A stretch of 64,000 nt of DNA from Tepidaquicella sp964564635 (GCA_964564635.1 CAZMAR010000002.1:663480-727479); one strand, 5' to 3'. Positions 8,642 to 17,974 are shown, counted from the stretch's first letter. Made by a program: numbers and translations. Notes: generated by a model from the letters alone, not told the origin.

Positions 8642-10333
8642 ATGTTTAAAGGACATCCAAAAGGGTTATATGTTCTTGCATTATCTAATATGGGCGAAAG
8701 ATTCGGATATTACACAATGCTTGCTATTTTTACTTTATTTATTGAGTCAAAGCTTGGATTATCTGAATCTCAAATTGGTCAGGTATGGGGAATTTTCCTC
8801 GCTGCTGTGTATGCTTTACCTTTAGTCGGAGGTTTCATTGCGGATAGATTAGGCTACGGAAAAGTTGTTATAGTAGGAATTGTTACAATGTTTATTGGTT
8901 ACTTGTTACTTTCATATCCGCCAGCTGGAACGGTTCTTTTATTTGCCTCTCTTTTTATTATTGCTCTCGGGACGGGTTTATTCAAAGGCAATATGGTGGT
9001 GCTGCTCGGAAATTTATATGAAGATGAAAAGTACAGAAAGTTACAGGATACGGCCTTCAATATTTATTATATGGGAATTAATGTTGGAGCTTTCTTTGCA
9101 CCATTTGCTGCTACGGGTATGAGAAATTTATTCTTATCTTTCGATAACTTTGTATATGATGCAAGAATTCCAAGATTAGCACACAGTTTTCTAAAAGACC
9201 CTACGGGGCTTCCACACGAGTCGTTAACAGAATTAACGAAAATTGCTCAAACACAAACAGGCAATCAAGCAGTCGATTTATTAACATTTTGTAAGGATTA
9301 TCTTCACTCTTTGAGCTCTGCATATAATATGGGTTTTGTTGTTGCTGCTGCAGCAATTGTACTTTCTTTTATTATTTTTATCTCTTTTAAAAAATATTTT
9401 AAACATGCAGACTATTTACACAAAAAGACTACTCAAGTTGGTTCAAAGATAGAACTTACTCCACAACAAACGAAGGAACGAATTATTGCTTTAATTCTTG
9501 TCTTTATAACTGTGATATTCTTCTGGATGGCATTCCACCAAAACGGACTTGTCTTAACATTATTTGCGAAAAATTATACGGTTGGTATAGTAAACAGAAT
9601 AAATTATATCCTGTTTGACCTGCCCGCTTTGATTTCTTTAATTGCTGTTATAATGGGAATTATATTCCTTATTCTTAAAAGTTCTACCTCAGTTAGAAGG
9701 GTTATTGGACTTATTTTATTTATTGTAGGTGCAGTTGTGCTATATTTACGATACACAGAATTTCATGATATTAACAGAATAGACCCCGAAACTTTTCAGG
9801 CATTCAATCCAATATTTGTAGTATTTCTTACACCTGTTGTTGTTAGTTTCTTTGGTATGATGATGAGAAAAGGAAAGGAGATTTCTTCGCCAAAGAAAAT
9901 TGGAATTGGTATGCTTATTGCAGCTTTGGCTTATGTTATTCTTGTTATTGTTTCTTTAGTTGGAAAGAATGGTGAGATGCTTGATAGTCCGAAATATATT
10001 TTTGAAACAACAAAGGGGTCTGTATCAGATGTATTAGTATCTCCATATTGGTTAATTTCTACTTATTTCACATTAACAATAGCAGAACTATTTTTAAGTC
10101 CAATGGGGCTTTCTTTTGTTGCAAAAGTGGCTCCTCCCAACCTTAAAGGACTTATGCAGGGTGGTTGGTTATTTGCAACTGCTTTAGGTAATTATCTATC
10201 AGGGGTAATTGCAATTCCTTATAGAAACTGGGAACTCTGGCAAACATTTACATTACTTGTAATCACTTCTTTAATATCGGCAGTATTTATATTTTCGATT
10301 TTAAAAAGACTTGAATCTGCAACAAAAACATAA
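8642..10333 (+). CDS. POT/PTR2-family proton-coupled peptide transporter
   Basis: 563 residues, about 14 membrane helices. The N-terminus carries the family hallmark 'GERFGYYTMLAIFTLF' (residues 18-33) and 'GGFIADRLGYGKVV'. The fragment 'ALGTGLFKGNMVVLLG' matches the helix 4 region of POT carriers, and 'LSPMGLSFVAKVAPP' the late-helix signature. The family motif ExxERFxYY normally couples peptide uptake to protons; here the first Glu position is Asn16 ('NMGERFGYY'), while Glu19 and Arg20 remain. An extra loop (~180-225, 'DARIPRLAHSFLKDP...') separates the two halves. It is the first gene of a plus-strand run followed 14 bp later by an OPT transporter and then peptidase T, so peptide import for nutrition is the likely job. 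Confidence 0.9.
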   Translation: MFKGHPKGLYVLALSNMGERFGYYTMLAIFTLFIESKLGLSESQIGQVWGIFLAAVYALPLVGGFIADRLGYGKVVIVGIVTMFIGYLLLSYPPAGTVLLFASLFIIALGTGLFKGNMVVLLGNLYEDEKYRKLQDTAFNIYYMGINVGAFFAPFAATGMRNLFLSFDNFVYDARIPRLAHSFLKDPTGLPHESLTELTKIAQTQTGNQAVDLLTFCKDYLHSLSSAYNMGFVVAAAAIVLSFIIFISFKKYFKHADYLHKKTTQVGSKIELTPQQTKERIIALILVFITVIFFWMAFHQNGLVLTLFAKNYTVGIVNRINYILFDLPALISLIAVIMGIIFLILKSSTSVRRVIGLILFIVGAVVLYLRYTEFHDINRIDPETFQAFNPIFVVFLTPVVVSFFGMMMRKGKEISSPKKIGIGMLIAALAYVILVIVSLVGKNGEMLDSPKYIFETTKGSVSDVLVSPYWLISTYFTLTIAELFLSPMGLSFVAKVAPPNLKGLMQGGWLFATALGNYLSGVIAIPYRNWELWQTFTLLVITSLISAVFIFSILKRLESATKT

Positions 10334-10347
10334 AAAGGAGAATAATA

Positions 10348-12462
10348 ATGAATAATGAACAAAACGAAGTAATAAAAGGGCTTCCGGAGAATGCTTACAG
10401 GGAGTTAAAGCCTGGAGAAGTATATGAACCGATTATGTCTCCAACAAAAGTATTCCCCGAAGTTACAGTTTATTCAGTACTTTTTGGATTACTTATGGCT
10501 GTTATTTTTTCTGCTGCAGCGGCTTATGCTGGTTTAAAAATTGGACAGGTATTTGAAGCTGCAATTCCAATCGCTATCATAGCCGTTGGTGCTTCTGCGG
10601 CAATGAAAAAAGGTGGTGCACTTGGCCAAAATGTGATTATTCAGTCTATTGGAGCAAGTTCCGGTGTGATAGTAGCAGGTGCTATTTTTACTATTCCTGC
10701 TTTATATATTTTACAACATAAATACCCGGATATACAGGTTAACTTTTTCCAAATTTTCTTTTCTTCACTTCTTGGTGGTATACTGGGAATTTTATTCCTG
10801 ATTCCATTCAGAAAGTATTTTGTAAAAGAGATGCATGGAAAATTTCCATTCCCGGAGGCAACTGCGACCACTGAAATTCTTGTTACCGGCGAAAAGGGTG
10901 GAAAACAGGCTAATATACTTATTATTAGTGGACTAATTGGTGGAATTTATGACTTTTTATTTAGTTCACTTCGATTATGGGATGATGTTGTAACAACACG
11001 CATTTTACCCTACGGACACGAATTGGCTGATAAAGTAAAAATGGTTTTTAAGCTTAATGTTAGTTCTTTGATTTTTAGTTTCGGATACCTTGTAGGATTA
11101 AGATTTTCTACTATAATTGCTGTTGGTTCAATGTTTTCCTGGCTTGTATTAATCCCTTTGATTGCTAATATTCCAGGTGGAACTTTTACCGATTCCAAAG
11201 GGCAAGTATTAGCGTTTGCAACACAATCACCTGAAATTATTTTTAAGGAATATGTTAGATTTATTGGTATCGGAGCAATTGCAATGGCTGGTATTATAGG
11301 TATTTTAAGATCTTCTAAGGTAATTGCTGATGCTTTTAAACTTGCTGTTGGAAGTTTCAGTAAATCACATTCTGATACTGCCGTTGAAGAGTTAAGAACA
11401 CAAAAAGATATTAAAATGAATTTCGTTTTGATGTTTATTTTGCTCACTGCTGTAGCAATTTTCGTGTTTTTAATTCTTGGCGTGAAAGTAACATTATTGC
11501 AGGCATTGGTTGCATTAGCAACTATATTAATTGTTTCCTTTTTATTTACTACGGTTGCAGCAAATGCTATTGCTATTGTTGGAACGAACCCGGTTTCAGG
11601 AATGACTTTAATGACTTTGATTTTATCATCATTCATACTTGTTGGAGTCGGACTAAAAGGTTGGCAAGGAATGGTTAGTTCTATGATTATTGGTGGTATT
11701 GTTTGTACGGCACTATCGATGGCTGGGGGCTTTATAACGGATTTAAAAATTGGATATTGGCTTGGTTCTTCACCATATAAACAACAATCTTGGAAATTTC
11801 TTGGTACTTTATTATCTGCTGCTACTGTTGGATTTGTTATTTTTATTCTTGCAAATTCTTATGGATTTACATCTGATGATTATCTTACTAATCAGAATAT
11901 ATTAACCAAAGAGCAAATAGAATCTGTTAAGAATAATACAGCAACACCTGAAATTGTTGCAAAGTATGAGCAAGAGACAAAAAATGCTAAACCCCTTGTT
12001 GCTCCACAAGCAAATACAATGGCTGCAGTGATTGAGCCTCTCATGATGAAAGGAGCATCTTTTAATTGGATTTTATTTATTGTTGGTGCTGTTATGTCGG
12101 TGCTTATGTATTTCATTGGGATTTCTCCGCTTGCATTTGCTCTGGGAATGTTTATTCCACTTGATTTAAATACACCACTTCTGGTAGGTGGTCTTATTGC
12201 TCATTTTGTTAAAAAGAGTTCTAAAGATGAAAATCTTGTTAAGGCTCGATATAATCGTGGAAATTTAATTGCATCTGGATTTATCGCTGGTGCTGCTATT
12301 TTTGGAGTTATAGGTGCTTTACTCTTATTCTTTGGTGTTGATCTAAATTTGAAAGTCTGGGGTGATAATGAAAGTGGTCCTCAGATTCTTGCATTTTTCA
12401 CTTTTGTTTTACTGATTTGTTACTTTATTTGGGATACTTATAGAGCCAAAGCAGATGAGTAA
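10348..12462 (+). CDS. OPT-family oligopeptide transporter
   Basis: 704 residues, polytopic (about 15-16 helices). The start 'NAYRELKPGEVYEPIM' followed by 'YAGLKIGQVFEAAIP' is the hallmark of prokaryotic OPT proteins (PF03169), as are 'KFPFPEATATTEILV' and 'GTNPVSGMTLMTL'. OPT members import oligopeptides or metal chelates, usually with protons. A soluble, charged insertion lies near residues 505-550, between membrane segments. The start is supported by a clear AAAAGGAG ribosome site 9 bases upstream of the ATG. The gene lies between the POT carrier (14 bp upstream) and peptidase T (66 bp downstream), so peptides are a more likely substrate than iron-siderophore chelates, though the sequence alone cannot exclude the latter. 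Confidence 0.9.
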   Translation: MNNEQNEVIKGLPENAYRELKPGEVYEPIMSPTKVFPEVTVYSVLFGLLMAVIFSAAAAYAGLKIGQVFEAAIPIAIIAVGASAAMKKGGALGQNVIIQSIGASSGVIVAGAIFTIPALYILQHKYPDIQVNFFQIFFSSLLGGILGILFLIPFRKYFVKEMHGKFPFPEATATTEILVTGEKGGKQANILIISGLIGGIYDFLFSSLRLWDDVVTTRILPYGHELADKVKMVFKLNVSSLIFSFGYLVGLRFSTIIAVGSMFSWLVLIPLIANIPGGTFTDSKGQVLAFATQSPEIIFKEYVRFIGIGAIAMAGIIGILRSSKVIADAFKLAVGSFSKSHSDTAVEELRTQKDIKMNFVLMFILLTAVAIFVFLILGVKVTLLQALVALATILIVSFLFTTVAANAIAIVGTNPVSGMTLMTLILSSFILVGVGLKGWQGMVSSMIIGGIVCTALSMAGGFITDLKIGYWLGSSPYKQQSWKFLGTLLSAATVGFVIFILANSYGFTSDDYLTNQNILTKEQIESVKNNTATPEIVAKYEQETKNAKPLVAPQANTMAAVIEPLMMKGASFNWILFIVGAVMSVLMYFIGISPLAFALGMFIPLDLNTPLLVGGLIAHFVKKSSKDENLVKARYNRGNLIASGFIAGAAIFGVIGALLLFFGVDLNLKVWGDNESGPQILAFFTFVLLICYFIWDTYRAKADE

Positions 12463-12528
12463 AAATTTTGTTTATATGAATTGATTTATTTTCAATATAG
12501 TATCTTTATTAATTAAAACAATAAACCT

Positions 12529-13758
12529 ATGGATGAAAAATTAATAGAAAGATTTCTTAAATATGTTAAGATTGATACTCAATCAGATGAGAATTCTCAA
12601 TCCTGCCCAAGTACCGAAAAGCAGCTTGTTTTAGCAAAATTACTTGTTGAAGAATTGAATTCGTTGGGACTCTCAGATGTATCTCTTGATGAGAATGGTT
12701 ATGTTATGGCAACATTACCATCTAACATAGATAAGAAAGTACCCGTTATTGGATTTATTTCTCATATGGATACGAGTCCCGATATGTCAGGAGAAAATGT
12801 TAACCCTCAAATTATTAAGAATTATGATGGTGGTGATATAGTAATAAATAAAGAAAAAAATCTTATTCTTTCTCCGAAATTATTTCCGGAAATGAAAGAG
12901 TTCGTTGGACATACTTTGATTACAACTGATGGGAATACATTACTTGGGGCTGATGATAAAGCTGGAATTGCGGAGATAATAACAGCAATAGAGTATTTTG
13001 TTAAAAATCCGCAAGTTAAACACGGTACAGTTAAAATAGCATTCACTCCTGACGAAGAAATCGGAAGAGGTGTAGATAAGTTTGATGTGAAAAAATTCGG
13101 GGCAGAATTTGCCTATACTATCGATGGTAGTGGTCCAGGCGAGCTTGAATATGAAAACTTTAATGCTGCAAAGGCAACTGTTAAAATTCAGGGACGAAAT
13201 GTTCACCCCGGTTATGCAAAGAACAAGATGTTGAATGCTATGTTAATTGCAATGGAGTTTAATTCTTTACTACCAGTATTTGAGAGACCTGAATTTACAC
13301 AGGATTATGAAGGATTTTATCACTTAATTAAAATGGATGGTTCAGTTGAAAATGCTACACTTGTCTATATTATCCGAGACCATGACAGAGTAAAATTTGA
13401 AAATAAAAAAACATTTATTAAAAAAGTCGGAGATTTTATTCAGGAAAAATTTGGAAATGATGTTATATCCATTGAAGTTGTTGATCAGTATTATAATATG
13501 AGGGAAAAGGTTGAACCTGTTTTTCATATTGTTGAAATTGCCAAAAAAGCGATGGAGCTCGTTGGAGTTCAACCCAAAGTAGTTCCGATTCGTGGTGGAA
13601 CTGATGGTTCTAAATTATCTTATATGGGCTTACCGTGTCCTAATATTTTTGCTGGTGGTATGAACTTCCATGGGAAATACGAATATGTTTCAGTTGAGAC
13701 TATGGAAAAAGCAAAAGAAGTTATTATAAAAATTATTGAACTATACGCTGAGAAGTAA
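12529..13758 (+). CDS. pepT: Peptidase T (tripeptide aminopeptidase)
   Basis: 409 residues, the usual length for family M20B PepT. It removes the N-terminal residue from tripeptides in the cytoplasm. The di-zinc ligands are visible in order: His in 'GFISHMDTSPD', Asp in 'LLGADDKAGIAEI', the Glu-Glu pair in 'FTPDEEIGRG', Asp in 'YTIDGSGPGELE' and a late His in 'GGMNFHGKYEYV'. 'GRNVHPGYAKNKM' marks the dimerisation/lid domain. It is last in the POT-OPT-pepT run and is followed by a strong terminator at 13784. The cluster forms a coherent route: peptides are imported and then trimmed to amino acids. Confidence 0.95.
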   Translation: MDEKLIERFLKYVKIDTQSDENSQSCPSTEKQLVLAKLLVEELNSLGLSDVSLDENGYVMATLPSNIDKKVPVIGFISHMDTSPDMSGENVNPQIIKNYDGGDIVINKEKNLILSPKLFPEMKEFVGHTLITTDGNTLLGADDKAGIAEIITAIEYFVKNPQVKHGTVKIAFTPDEEIGRGVDKFDVKKFGAEFAYTIDGSGPGELEYENFNAAKATVKIQGRNVHPGYAKNKMLNAMLIAMEFNSLLPVFERPEFTQDYEGFYHLIKMDGSVENATLVYIIRDHDRVKFENKKTFIKKVGDFIQEKFGNDVISIEVVDQYYNMREKVEPVFHIVEIAKKAMELVGVQPKVVPIRGGTDGSKLSYMGLPCPNIFAGGMNFHGKYEYVSVETMEKAKEVIIKIIELYAEK

Positions 13759-13783
13759 ATTTAGTTAAATTATTATTTTCTAA

Positions 13784-13821
13784 AACAAATGCCTTCTTTA
13801 TAGAAGGCATTTGTTTTTTTT
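13784..13821 (+). terminator. Rho-independent terminator after pepT
   Basis: A perfect 14-bp stem (13784-13797 with 13802-13815) containing ATGCCTTCT/AGAAGGCAT and a 4-base TTAT loop runs into an uninterrupted T tract. It lies 25 bp past the pepT stop. The gene on the other strand ends at 13840, so the hairpin may act in both directions, although the minus-strand T tract is short. Confidence 0.92.
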
Positions 13822-13839
13822 ATGTTATAAATACTGATA

Positions 13840-15471
13840 TCAATATTTTGTTTTATCTACTGGTTCCCAATCTGCAAAGTGAGTTATATTAACATTTGTT
13901 TTTGGTTCTGTGGTATAATTTATATTACTGTTATATGTCCATTCAAGTGTTTCGGAAGCGCCGCAGGATTGAGTGGTAATTAAAGCATTATTGCTTACAA
14001 AACCAATTGGATATGCCTGATCACGAGGTAATTCTCTGTCGCCATGGGTGGGGTCAGTTGGTATCCAGCCATAATTTGGCAGATAAACTTCTACCCATCT
14101 GTGGTATACCTCGTCCATACTTGCTTCGTCTTTTTTAATCCAGGTGGAACCTACATATCTTGTTGGAATCCCTGCCGCTCTGCAAAGAGCAATAAATACG
14201 AATGAATATTCTGAACAGGATCCATGTTTGTTTGTAATAACAGTAGGAGCGGTATCCCACATCCCGTCCATCAAATAAGTTAAATGGTCAATAACAAACT
14301 GATGGATTTTTCTAACTATCCAGTAGGGATTTTTCTCATCTCCAACCACTTCTTTTACTGTCTTTTGGATTATTTCACTGTGTATTTGATATTTTTCATC
14401 ATCTTCAAGATATTTATCCTTTATTTCAGAAGGAATTTCGTCAAGTGTTCCTACAAATTCAGGATATATAAAATATCTTACAACATAAGTTTTAAAAACT
14501 GTTGTAACTATTAAATCTTTTGATTCACCTGGATTAATATTTTTAAAGTTCCAGTGTGCTGTTTTTTGTCCCCATTTATCAGTTAATATATCTGTTGGGT
14601 TTAAATTAAATTTTATTGGCTCTAATATTTCCTGATTATCTCTGTTTTCTGCGAGTGCAATATTTACATCAAGTGTCTTGATTTTACCAGGTCCAAAACA
14701 TTTAACACTATGGGTAAATACAACTTTGTGATATTGAGGATTTTTTCTAATTAATTTTTCATCATCTCTAATTTTTAATTGAAAAATTTTATCTTCCTGA
14801 TAATCTACAGCCCAAAGTTTTTTCCCATCGGTTGCAAGTCCAAATACGTACTTGCCTGGAGCATCTGCAATTAAAATAACCAGTCCCGTTTCAGGGTCAA
14901 CCATATAAATCTCATCTAAAATTCTATCCGAAATCCATAAATATTTCCCATCAAAACAAATTCCAGTAACATCAGGTGAAGGAGCTTTAAAAGATTTTAT
15001 TGTCGTTCCATCAATGGGGCTAAATTGAATTACTTTATCAGCTCTATCATCAATACACCATAAATATTTTCCATCAAATGTTAAACCAATTGGGCATTTA
15101 GAAGGAGCATTTAAAGTTTTTAAAATTGTACCGTCTTCCGGGTCAATTTTAAAAATCATTCCATCAAAATCCTCCGATTTATCAGTCAAACCTCTTATAT
15201 CAGAGTTCCATAAGTATTTCCCATCAAAAGCAATTCCCATTGGCCAATAAGCAGGGGATTCAAGCGTTTTGATTACACTCCCAGTTTCTGGATTAACACA
15301 AAATAACTTATCTGCTTCTCTATCAGCAACCCAAAGATTTTTTCCATCAAAACAAATGCCAGTGGGAAATTTGCCAGGTGTGTCAAAAGATTTTATTATT
15401 TCTCCGGTATATGAATAGGTGATTGAGTTAAGAAAAGAAAAAATTAAGGCAAAGGAAAATATTTTTTTCAT
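13840..15471 (-). CDS. Secreted beta-propeller protein with C-terminal transglutaminase-like domain
   Basis: 543 residues. After a signal peptide (~1-20), about five repeats carry 'FDGKYLW' or 'FDGKNLW' followed by 'DPETG' (residues 25-235), an NHL/SMP-30-like propeller. A linker beta-domain (240-345) leads to a transglutaminase-core fold. The papain-like triad is intact: Cys419 in 'HGSCSEYS', His457 in 'VYHRWVEVY' and Asp473 in 'IPTDPTHGD'. Bacterial members act as cysteine proteases or amide-bond cleaving/forming enzymes, often on cell-envelope substrates; the substrate here is unknown. The product is probably periplasmic or secreted, with no T9SS CTD visible. It is convergent with pepT and transcribed alone. 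Confidence 0.85.
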   Translation of the reverse strand: MKKIFSFALIFSFLNSITYSYTGEIIKSFDTPGKFPTGICFDGKNLWVADREADKLFCVNPETGSVIKTLESPAYWPMGIAFDGKYLWNSDIRGLTDKSEDFDGMIFKIDPEDGTILKTLNAPSKCPIGLTFDGKYLWCIDDRADKVIQFSPIDGTTIKSFKAPSPDVTGICFDGKYLWISDRILDEIYMVDPETGLVILIADAPGKYVFGLATDGKKLWAVDYQEDKIFQLKIRDDEKLIRKNPQYHKVVFTHSVKCFGPGKIKTLDVNIALAENRDNQEILEPIKFNLNPTDILTDKWGQKTAHWNFKNINPGESKDLIVTTVFKTYVVRYFIYPEFVGTLDEIPSEIKDKYLEDDEKYQIHSEIIQKTVKEVVGDEKNPYWIVRKIHQFVIDHLTYLMDGMWDTAPTVITNKHGSCSEYSFVFIALCRAAGIPTRYVGSTWIKKDEASMDEVYHRWVEVYLPNYGWIPTDPTHGDRELPRDQAYPIGFVSNNALITTQSCGASETLEWTYNSNINYTTEPKTNVNITHFADWEPVDKTKY

Positions 15472-15605
15472 AACAAATAATTTTTTATTATAAATTAATC
15501 AAAAAAGATTTCAATTTCTTTGAAAAAAATATATATCTATATATCATCTAAATTATCTATTCAAAAAGAATTATATTTAATAGATATCTTGTTTATTTTT
15601 GTTTT

Positions 15606-16763
15606 ATGCAAAGAATAATTTATCTTGATAATAATTCAACGACAAAAATTGATCCAGAAGTTCTTGATGCTATGATGCCATATTTAAAAGAAAAATATGG
15701 CAATCCATCAAGCACTTCTCATACTTTTGGAAGAGAAGCTTCTGCAGCTGTTGATATTGCGAGAGAACAAGTTGCCGACTTAATTAATGCGGAATTCTCT
15801 GAAATAATTTTCACAAGTAGCACTACGGAGAGTATTAATTTAGCTATCAAAGGTGTCATTGAAAATTCGGAGAGAGAAAAAATTCATATAATAACAACTA
15901 AAATAGAACATAAGGCAGTTTTGAATGTATGCAAATATCTTGAGAAATTTGGGGTTGAAGTAACATATTTATCACCCGATAGTTCTGGAATTATTTCACC
16001 TTTAAATGTCAGGGAAAATTTAAAACCCGATACACTACTTGTAATAATAATGTCCGCTAATAATGAAATAGGAACAATTCAACCGATAGGTGAGATAGGA
16101 GAATTATGCGAAGAAAAAAATATTCTTTTTTTAACAGATGCTGCTCAAAGTGTTGGAAAGATTCCTATGGATGTAAAACAATTAAATATAGATTTTATGG
16201 CTTTCAGTGCTCATAAAATCTATGGTCCTAAAGGAACAGGTGCATTATATGTTAGAAAACTCGGGGATAAAAATTTATTATATCCCCAGATTCATGGAGG
16301 CGGTCAGGAGAAGGGGTTTAGAAGTGGTACCTTAAATGTTGCAGGAATTGTTGGGTTTGGAAAAGCATGCGAGGTTTGTAAAAGGAAAATATTTGATGAA
16401 TTTAATAAGCATACTGTCTGGAGAGACAGGATTATTCAGAATTTAAATGCGAAGATTGAAGGAACATTTCTAAATGGGCATCCGGTAAAGAGAATTCCAA
16501 ATAATATAAACATAGGTTTTAAAGGAATTAGCAACTCTTTATTTATTAATGAATTTTCTGACCTTGCAATTTCCACTGGTAGTGCTTGCTCTTCTGAAAC
16601 TTTAGAACCTTCTTATGTGTTAAGTGCAATAGGTAGAATAAAAACTGAAATTTCATGTTCTATCAGAATAGGTATCGGTAGATTTAACACAGAGGAAGAG
16701 ATTGAATACATAATTAAGCGTATACCAGATGGGATTAATAAAATTAAAGAAAAATTGTTATGA
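15606..16763 (+). CDS. iscS: Cysteine desulfurase (NifS/IscS class)
   Basis: 385 residues. This PLP enzyme takes sulfur from cysteine for Fe-S cluster and thio-cofactor synthesis. Seen directly: the N-terminal 'YLDNNSTTKIDPEV', His102 in 'EHKAVL', the PLP lysine Lys204 in 'SAHKIYGPKG', and the persulfide-forming Cys328 in 'STGSACSSETLEPSYVL', the last being the class I (IscS/NifS) loop. Its stop overlaps the next start by 4 bases (ATGA), so it is translationally coupled to an A-type Fe-S carrier. No IscU scaffold gene lies beside it. The symbol follows class I features; nifS would be an equally fair name. Confidence 0.92.
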   Translation: MQRIIYLDNNSTTKIDPEVLDAMMPYLKEKYGNPSSTSHTFGREASAAVDIAREQVADLINAEFSEIIFTSSTTESINLAIKGVIENSEREKIHIITTKIEHKAVLNVCKYLEKFGVEVTYLSPDSSGIISPLNVRENLKPDTLLVIIMSANNEIGTIQPIGEIGELCEEKNILFLTDAAQSVGKIPMDVKQLNIDFMAFSAHKIYGPKGTGALYVRKLGDKNLLYPQIHGGGQEKGFRSGTLNVAGIVGFGKACEVCKRKIFDEFNKHTVWRDRIIQNLNAKIEGTFLNGHPVKRIPNNINIGFKGISNSLFINEFSDLAISTGSACSSETLEPSYVLSAIGRIKTEISCSIRIGIGRFNTEEEIEYIIKRIPDGINKIKEKLL

Positions 16764-17128
16764 AAGAACAGAATAAAGAATTAGAGAAAAATAGTTCTGA
16801 TAGTTTTAAAATTACAGAAAGAGCATTAAAAGAATTGTTGAATATAAAGAAAAAAAATAATATACCTGATAATTTTGGTTTTAGAATTGGGATTAAAGGA
16901 GGAGGGTGTTCTGGGTTTGTTTATTCACTTGGCTTTGATGCTAAAATATATCCCACTGACCATATTCTGGACTTTGGGGATTTAAAAGTAATTGTTGATA
17001 TGAAAAGTTATTTATTCTTAACTGGGGCTAAATTAGATTATATAGATAGTAATTCCGGGACAGGGTTTATCTTTGATAATCCTAATGTAAAGACTACCTG
17101 TGGGTGTGGTAGTTCAGTAGCTAAATAA
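16760..17128 (+). CDS. A-type iron-sulfur carrier (HesB/IscA/SufA family)
   Basis: 122 residues, standard length. The three cluster-binding cysteines are in place: Cys50 in 'GGGCSGFVY' and the C-terminal Cys114/Cys116 in 'TTCGCGSS'. A-type carriers deliver Fe-S clusters to apo-proteins in the cytoplasm. The start overlaps the desulfurase stop by 4 bases, so the two are made together. A short charged N-terminal extension (~1-16, Glu/Lys/Ser-rich) precedes the 'FKITERALKELL' start of the conserved fold. I cannot choose among IscA, SufA, ErpA and HesB from sequence alone. Confidence 0.92.
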   Translation: MKEQNKELEKNSSDSFKITERALKELLNIKKKNNIPDNFGFRIGIKGGGCSGFVYSLGFDAKIYPTDHILDFGDLKVIVDMKSYLFLTGAKLDYIDSNSGTGFIFDNPNVKTTCGCGSSVAK

Positions 17129-17205
17129 GTTCTGATTATCAAAAAAATATTTTGAATTTTTTAAAATAATTATTTGTTTTAATATATAAAAAGTAAGAAT
17201 CTAAT

Positions 17206-17958
17206 ATGAAAAAGAATGGAATATCGAGAAGAAAATTTTTAACTTTATCCGCAACAGGATTGTTTGGATTATTTTTTATACCAAAAATAAATTTTTTTAA
17301 AAATAAAAATAAAAAAGGAGAATTAAGAAATATGTCTTACGAATGGCAATTTAAAAAACGTCCTTACTCAGACGAAGAAGCAAAAACTTTACTTAAAGAA
17401 GTAATTTCGCCAGAAACAAGTGACTGGCATTATAACACTCATCACAAGGGTTATGTAAATGCATTAAATACGATTGAAAAGGAACTGGAAAACGCAGACA
17501 GAGCAAAAGCAAATGGTAATTATAGTCAGGTTGGGGAGTTAAAAAGAAGATTTACCTGGAATCACTCAGGTGCTTTATTGCATGATGTTTACTGGGAAGT
17601 ACTCGGAGGTGATGGCGATATAAATAAAGGTCCGGATATTAAAGCTGCAATTGAGAAAGAATTCGGTAGTTTTGAAAAGTGGAAAGAAGATTTTATTGCA
17701 ACGGCAATTTCTGCAAAGCTTTCCGGTTGGGCATTACTGGTTTATGATAAGTTATATAGTGAGAGACTTTTAAATGTGCTCGTTGACGAGCATCAATATG
17801 GTGCTATTTGGGGTGGAATACCTTTGATTTCGCTTGATGTATTTGAACATGCGTATTATCATAAGGATGGACCAGGAAGAGCAAAATATATTAATAACTT
17901 TATTAATAACTTGCATTGGGGAAGAATAAATGATAGATTTGTGAAATATGTAAAATAA
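17206..17958 (+). CDS. Fe/Mn superoxide dismutase with Tat-type leader
   Basis: 250 residues. Metal ligands by homology are His75 ('DWHYNTHHKGYV'), His126 ('ALLHDVYW'), Asp211 and His215 ('DVFEHAYY'), with the active-site Tyr83 present. Iron or manganese cannot be decided by eye. The N-terminus 'SRRKFLTLSATGLFGLFF' is a twin-arginine signal, so the full-length form should be exported folded. The enzyme proper begins at Met43 ('MSYEWQFKKRPY'), which has its own good ribosome site (17313-17320) and would give a cytosolic SOD of about 208 residues. The outer start at 17206 has only a weak ribosome site. It follows the Fe-S genes, a sensible setting for a gene that guards against superoxide damage. 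Confidence 0.9.
   Translation: MKKNGISRRKFLTLSATGLFGLFFIPKINFFKNKNKKGELRNMSYEWQFKKRPYSDEEAKTLLKEVISPETSDWHYNTHHKGYVNALNTIEKELENADRAKANGNYSQVGELKRRFTWNHSGALLHDVYWEVLGGDGDINKGPDIKAAIEKEFGSFEKWKEDFIATAISAKLSGWALLVYDKLYSERLLNVLVDEHQYGAIWGGIPLISLDVFEHAYYHKDGPGRAKYINNFINNLHWGRINDRFVKYVK
17313..17334 (+). promoter_or_regulatory. Internal ribosome binding site and in-frame ATG within the sod gene
   Basis: AAAAGGAG at 17313-17320 lies 11 bases before an in-frame ATG (17332-17334, Met43 of the long form). The first residue of the mature SOD fold coincides with this codon. Many genes in this window lack any Shine-Dalgarno signal, so a strong one inside a leader-coding segment suggests a second, cytosolic translation start. 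Confidence 0.5.
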
Positions 17959-17974
17959 AAATCTATCATTATAA

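Noticed and set aside
11010..11636. 208-residue minus-strand open frame inside the OPT gene
   Set aside because: It is a mirror of a hydrophobic coding region on the opposite strand, with no ribosome site or recognisable domain; the OPT frame is clearly the real one.
12481..12508. A Bacteroidota-type promoter before pepT (TTG ... TATCTTTA)
   Set aside because: The match to TAnnTTTG is imperfect, and similar strings are common by chance in this AT-rich sequence.
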